Shown here in pieces: positions 14,246-17,542 of a DNA stretch of 17,542 nucleotides. Position numbers and translations under genes: made by a program. Numbering within the stretch: position 1 is the stretch's first letter; every line of letters begins with the position of its first letter. The DNA is taken from NCBI GenBank assembly GCA_900550785.1, contig URTL01000027.1, positions 1 to 17,542 of the forward strand, given 5' to 3'. The notes under the pieces were generated by a model. It made no database searches, was not told the origin of the DNA, and saw nothing but the letters and a program-made list of their open reading frames with translations. Origin of the DNA: an uncultured Collinsella sp. (lineage in GTDB: Bacteria; Actinomycetota; Coriobacteriia; Coriobacteriales; Coriobacteriaceae).

Positions 14246-15322
14246 CTAGAACTGGTTCAAGAACCTCATGTCACCAGTCATCAACGTGCGCAGGTCGGGC
14301 AGGTCGTAGCGCAGGGCCGCGACGCGCTCGGCGCCAATGCCAAAGGCGAAGCCGGTGTACTTCTCGGGATCGATGCCGCAGTTGATCAGGACGTTGGGGT
14401 CGACCATGCCGCAGCCCAGGATCTCGATCCAGCCGCTGTGCTTGCAGAAGTTGCAGCCCTTGCCGCCGCACACGTGGCAGCTCACGTCCACCTCGCAGGA
14501 AGGCTCGGTGAAGGGGAAGAAGTGCGGGCGGTAGCGCGTCTTGCGGTCCTCGCCAAACATGCACTTAACAAAGTAGTCGAGCGTGCCCTTAAGATCGCCA
14601 AAGGTGATACCCTCGTCGACGACCAGGCCCTCAATCTGGTTGAACTGCGGCAGGTGGCAGGCGTCGGCCGTGTCGGGACGGTAGACGGTGCCCGGGCAGA
14701 TCATGTAGATGGGCGGCTTCTGCGACTCCATGGTGTGAATCTGCACGCCCGAGGTCTGGGTGCGCAGCAGCACATCGGACTCGCCGTGAGCGTGAGCCTC
14801 GGGATGCGCGACGCTGCCGGGGTTGTTGTCGACCACGTAGAAGGTATCGCGGGCCGAGCGGCTCGGGTGATCCATGGGAGCATTGAGCGCAGTGAAGTTG
14901 TAGTAGGAGGTATCGACCATGGGACCGGACTCGACGGTGTAGCCGATGCCGCAGAAGATGTCCTCGGCCTCCTCGATAATCTGCTTGATCAGGTGCTGGT
15001 GACCGATCTGCGGACGGATGCCCGGCAGCGTGATGTCGACGGCCTCGTGCTCGAGTGCGTGCTTGAGGGCGGCGGCCTTCATCTCGGTGGTGCGCTCGTC
15101 GAGCATGCCCTCGATCAGCTGGCGCATCTCGTTGGCGCGCTTGCCCATCATGGGGCGATCCTCTGGGGCGAGCTTGCCCATCATGCGCATCAGGCCGGTG
15201 ATGCGGCCCTTGCGGCCGAGCAGCTCAACGCGCGCGGCCTCGAGCTTGGCGGCGTCGTCGGCGCTAGTGACGAGCTCCTTGGCCTCTTCCTCGAGTTTGA
15301 CCAGATCATCAATCAGACTCAT
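14246..15322 (-). CDS. pheS: Phenylalanine--tRNA ligase alpha subunit
   Basis: A 358-residue class II synthetase subunit carrying the active site that forms Phe-AMP and Phe-tRNA. An N-terminal coiled coil (about 1-90) binds tRNA. Motif 2 lies around ICPGTVYRPDTADACHLPQF (208-227), a four-cysteine cluster at C282, C285, C290 and C293 (CHVCGGKGCNFC), and motif 3 GIGAERVAAL at 328-337. The C-terminus LMTGDMRFLNQF is as expected. Oddly, between DTFYV and LLRTQTSG (about 164-184) there is an insertion of roughly 15 residues with AHPEAHAHGE, and the usual RTHTSPVQ reads RTQTSGVQ. AAAGGGAAG precedes the ATG. First gene of pheST. Confidence 0.97.
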   Translation of the reverse strand: MSLIDDLVKLEEEAKELVTSADDAAKLEAARVELLGRKGRITGLMRMMGKLAPEDRPMMGKRANEMRQLIEGMLDERTTEMKAAALKHALEHEAVDITLPGIRPQIGHQHLIKQIIEEAEDIFCGIGYTVESGPMVDTSYYNFTALNAPMDHPSRSARDTFYVVDNNPGSVAHPEAHAHGESDVLLRTQTSGVQIHTMESQKPPIYMICPGTVYRPDTADACHLPQFNQIEGLVVDEGITFGDLKGTLDYFVKCMFGEDRKTRYRPHFFPFTEPSCEVDVSCHVCGGKGCNFCKHSGWIEILGCGMVDPNVLINCGIDPEKYTGFAFGIGAERVAALRYDLPDLRTLMTGDMRFLNQF

Positions 15323-15340
15323 GTCTTCCCTTTCGTCTCT

Positions 15341-15392
15341 CGCGCATCCGCGCTCCGGGACGGCTTACGCCGCCCGATGTTGCGGATGCGCG
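15341..15392 (-). repeat. Nested hairpin between T-box and pheS
   Basis: CGCGCATCCGC (15341-15351) and GCGGATGCGCG (15382-15392) are perfect 11-base complements. An inner CGGC/GCCG stem with flanking GGG/CCC lies between. It ends about 18 bases before the pheS start and leaves AAAGGGAAG free, so it does not seem to block translation. Confidence 0.55.
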
Positions 15393-15407
15393 GCCCGGTT
15401 CGGTAAC

Positions 15408-15448
15408 AAAAAACCGCCCTCGGGCATGTACATTGCCCAAGGACGGTT
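15408..15448 (-). terminator. T-box controlled terminator before pheS
   Basis: Arms 15412-15426 and 15434-15448 pair over 15 positions (two G-U) with a 7-base loop, then a run of six T on the minus strand. It is the attenuator of the T-box leader: it forms when tRNA-Phe is charged, stopping transcription before pheS. Confidence 0.92.
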
Positions 15449-15692
15449 GAATTCCGCGGTACCACCTTGTTTGACCCGGCGGATGTCTGGCCCGCCGCGC
15501 CCACTCTGCGCCCCTTATCGCGAGGCTCACGGCTTCCCTACTGGGGCTTCGCCGCCGCTGGCCGCGCGCCCGTTGAGGTTGCTGCTCGGGAGTGAACGCT
15601 TGGCCCTTGCCACCGCAGGAAGGCTTGCAGCCCATGACCTTCCCTCTCTTGCCGGCGACGCGGCGGGCAAAACCCTCTCCGTCAACGCATTG
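15408..15692 (-). ncRNA. T-box leader (tRNA-Phe sensing) of pheST
   Basis: The minus strand carries the T-box core AAGGTGGTACCGCGG (15454-15468), immediately followed by the attenuator. Upstream sequence folds as a Stem I: a distal GGAAGG/CCTTCC hairpin preceded by AGAGAG, where the AG bulge would be expected. The likely specifier codon is TTC (RNA UUC, Phe) at 15594-15596 within GCGTTCACTCC. T-box RNAs bind their cognate tRNA; uncharged tRNA-Phe pairs with the T-box bulge, favours the antiterminator and lets pheST be transcribed. The core and terminator are certain; the 5' boundary and exact specifier position are approximate. Confidence 0.92.
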
Positions 15693-15698
15693 GGCTAT

Positions 15699-15704
15699 AG
15701 GATA
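15699..15704 (-). promoter_or_regulatory. Extended -10 promoter for the pheST T-box transcript
   Basis: TGTTATCCT on the minus strand is an extended -10 (TGn plus TATCCT), with no clear -35. It would start transcription near 15692, right at the beginning of Stem I. The position fits better than any other candidate upstream of the T-box. Confidence 0.45.
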
Positions 15705-15825
15705 ACACATTCTGCGAGCATATCGCCGCGTTCCGTTTTGTTCGTGCTGGGTACAAGGCAGGTAGCTGTGCAAACTGGCCGTGCGCCCATCCATGGCGCT
15801 CGGCTCGCGAGATCAAGGATATGGT

Positions 15826-17400
15826 ATGGGTAAGAAGCACGATAAGAAGACCAAGCCCGCAGTGGGCAAGACGCCCAAAGGCATGAAGGTCGATAAGGCC
15901 GTCAAAAAATTCCGCAAGCTCGAGGGCAAGCTGTGGACTCGTGAATACCTGCTCAAGATTGCCGAGTTCGATGGCGCGACGATTGCCCCCGCCAACGGCG
16001 CCGCGGCCCGCGCCGATGCTATGGGGACCCTTGCCGGCGAACATCACAAGCTCCTGACCAGCAAAAAGTCCGTTGAGCTCGTGCACTCTCTCGCGCGTGA
16101 GACGGTCGCGGGCGAAAAGATCGACGACCCGCAGCTGCTCGACGAGATTCGCGTGCTCGGCCGCGACCAGCGCGAGGCAAGCGTTATCCCTACCGAGGAG
16201 GCCGAGGCCTGGACCAGACTCACCTGCGAGGCCGATGCCGTGTGGCACAAGGCTAAAACCGCCAATGACTGGGCGAGCTTTGAGCCCTATGTGGACAAGA
16301 TCGTCTACCAGCTCAAGCATCAGGCCGAGCTCATGGACCCCAAGCGCGACCCATACGATGTTTGGCTCGACCAGTACGAGCGCGGCCTTTCCACCAAGAG
16401 CTTCGACGCGTTTTGCGACGAGGTCAAGGCCACGGTTGTGCCGCTCGTGCACGCCATCGGCGAGCGCGGCCAGCAGCCCGCTGCCGACTTTTTGCACGCG
16501 CATGTGCCCGAGGCCGCCCAGCGAGCCATGAGCTTCGACCTGATGAAGCTCGTCGGCCTGAACCTGGACGACACCACGCTTGCCTTTACCGAGCATCCGT
16601 TTAGCGAGGGCTTTGCCGTGGGCGATGCGCGCATCGCGACGCACATCTACGAGAACGACTGTATCTCCAACGTCTTCAGCATCATCCACGAGGCAGGTCA
16701 CGCCATGTACGAGCTGGGCGTGAACCCCGCCTATGCGCGCACGTGCCTGGAGGGTGGCACCTCCATGGGCATCCACGAGAGCCAGAGCCGCTTTTTCGAG
16801 AACACCGTGGGTCGCAGCCGCGCCTTTATGGGACCGCTGCTCGAGGTGCTGCGCCGCCACGCACCCGAGGTCTACGGCGACGTCGACGAGGACACGCTCT
16901 ACCACGCCGTGAACATCGCGCGGCCTTCGCTGATCCGCACCGAGGCCGACGAGCTCACCTATCCGCTGCACGTTATGGTGCGCTACGAGATCGAGCGCAT
17001 GCTGTTTGCCGGCGAGGCCACGGCCAAGGACATCCCCGCGCTTTGGAATCGCTTCATGAACGAGTACCTGGGCATTCCCGTTCCCGACGACACGCGCGGC
17101 TGCCTGCAGGATACGCACTGGAGCGGCGGCTCGTTTGGCTACTTCCCCACGTATGCGCTGGGTAGCGCCTACGACGCCATGTTTGTGCCGGCCATGTGCC
17201 GCGACGGTGTCGACCTTACCGGTGCCTGCACGAGCGGCGATCTGGCGCCCGTCCGTGCCTGGCTGGGCGAGCACATTTGGCAGTGGGGCCGCGCCAAAGA
17301 CGCGCCGGAGCTCATCAAGGGCGCCTGCGGCATGGCGTTCGATGCCCGCTACTACTGCAGCTACCTGCAGGACAAGTTCACCACGCTCTACGAGCTGTAA
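15826..17400 (+). CDS. Carboxypeptidase, M32 (Taq) family
   Basis: A 524-residue cytoplasmic zinc carboxypeptidase, close to the family's usual ~500. Zinc ligands are His288 and His292 in HEAGH (288-292, catalytic Glu289) and Glu318 in GIHESQSRFFEN, all typical of M32. Other family stretches are ATHIYENDCISNVFSIIHE before the site and LTYPLHVMVRYEIERMLF after it. The enzyme removes C-terminal residues from peptides with broad specificity. Residues 1-35 are a lysine-rich tail (GKKHDKKTKPAVGKTPKGMK), and the segment that usually reads WDQ.TYMPPG is the divergent FDGATIAPANG. The ATG at 15826 is chosen over the upstream frame to 15781 because AAGGAT precedes it. A second, out-of-frame ATG at 15821 overlaps the ribosome-binding site. 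The gene is divergent from pheST and monocistronic. Confidence 0.92.
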   Translation: MGKKHDKKTKPAVGKTPKGMKVDKAVKKFRKLEGKLWTREYLLKIAEFDGATIAPANGAAARADAMGTLAGEHHKLLTSKKSVELVHSLARETVAGEKIDDPQLLDEIRVLGRDQREASVIPTEEAEAWTRLTCEADAVWHKAKTANDWASFEPYVDKIVYQLKHQAELMDPKRDPYDVWLDQYERGLSTKSFDAFCDEVKATVVPLVHAIGERGQQPAADFLHAHVPEAAQRAMSFDLMKLVGLNLDDTTLAFTEHPFSEGFAVGDARIATHIYENDCISNVFSIIHEAGHAMYELGVNPAYARTCLEGGTSMGIHESQSRFFENTVGRSRAFMGPLLEVLRRHAPEVYGDVDEDTLYHAVNIARPSLIRTEADELTYPLHVMVRYEIERMLFAGEATAKDIPALWNRFMNEYLGIPVPDDTRGCLQDTHWSGGSFGYFPTYALGSAYDAMFVPAMCRDGVDLTGACTSGDLAPVRAWLGEHIWQWGRAKDAPELIKGACGMAFDARYYCSYLQDKFTTLYEL

Positions 17401-17422
17401 GGCATAACCGACACGTCAACGC

Positions 17423-17461
17423 AAAGGGGACGCCGCGGAACCAATCCGCGGCGCCCCCTTT
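17423..17461. terminator. Hairpin terminator between convergent genes
   Basis: Arms 17423-17438 and 17446-17461 pair over 16 positions with one A/C mismatch and a 7-base loop. Both outer ends are AAAGGGG/CCCCTTT, so short T runs follow on either strand. It lies between the M32 gene and the converging minus-strand gene and could serve both. Confidence 0.75.
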
Positions 17462-17497
17462 CCACCTAGTCGTTTAAGAACGTCCCCAATGACTACC

Positions 17498-17542
17498 TTA
17501 CAGAGCTTCCAGCGCGTTGGCGATGCGCTTCATGGCGGCATC
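17498..17542 (-). CDS. C-terminal end of an unidentified protein (runs off right edge)
   Basis: The minus strand reads DAAMKRIANALEAL then TAA at 17498-17500. The amphipathic helix with an xAMxRI..AL pattern is common at the C-terminus of PLP-dependent aminotransferases, but 14 residues do not allow a family call. The hairpin at 17423-17461 follows at the right distance to be its terminator, which supports a real gene end. Confidence 0.5.
   Translation of the reverse strand, partial: DAAMKRIANALEAL

Noticed and set aside
15309..15794. 161-codon minus-strand frame upstream of pheS
   Set aside because: It lies over the T-box leader, its promoter and terminator; the RNA structure explains the sequence.

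Overview
The window reads as chromosomal DNA of a GC-rich actinomycete, most likely class Coriobacteriia and probably Collinsella or a close relative. That placement is inferred from base composition, GTG/TTG starts, canonical T-box control of pheST and the style of the proteins; no rRNA or marker database was consulted. Most genes lie on the minus strand. The exceptions are pyruvate kinase and the M32 carboxypeptidase. No tRNA, rRNA, CRISPR array, insertion sequence or prophage gene was seen.

Layout, left to right. 1-1377 (-): start of a Tad/Flp-type pilus assembly operon running off the left edge, with a CpaB-like SAF-domain protein followed by the N-terminal half of a CpaE-like protein. 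1630-2814 (-): RsgA, the ribosome small-subunit maturation GTPase. 3054-5735 (-): a type II P-type Ca2+ ATPase, with an unusual long hairpin just past its stop codon. 5736-6177: a 440-bp, partly AT-rich divergent intergenic region. 6178-7638 (+): pyruvate kinase with a textbook terminator. 7842-8690 (-): a zinc-dependent phospholipase C-like protein. 8770-11480 (-): a three-gene ECF nickel/cobalt importer (cbiM-cbiQ-cbiO). 11729-15322 (-): pheT and pheS behind a phenylalanine T-box leader (15408-15692). 15826-17400 (+): an M32 metallocarboxypeptidase. 17498-17542 (-): the last codons of an unidentified gene.

Functional picture: this is mainly core metabolism and translation (Pyk, PheRS, RsgA) mixed with metal handling (Ca2+ export, Ni/Co import) and two metalloenzyme-like proteins. 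The most informative regulatory signal is a perfect GTGTTAC-N14-GTAACAC palindrome directly downstream of the -10 box of the Ni/Co importer. It resembles the NikR half-sites described in Geobacter/Desulfovibrio and points to nickel as the substrate. I found no clear sign of a wholly new biological system. The points worth following are this operator, the hairpin after the ATPase gene, a stem that would mask the ATPase ribosome-binding site, a histidine-containing insertion in PheS, and repeated CTGACCA elements before the pilus genes.
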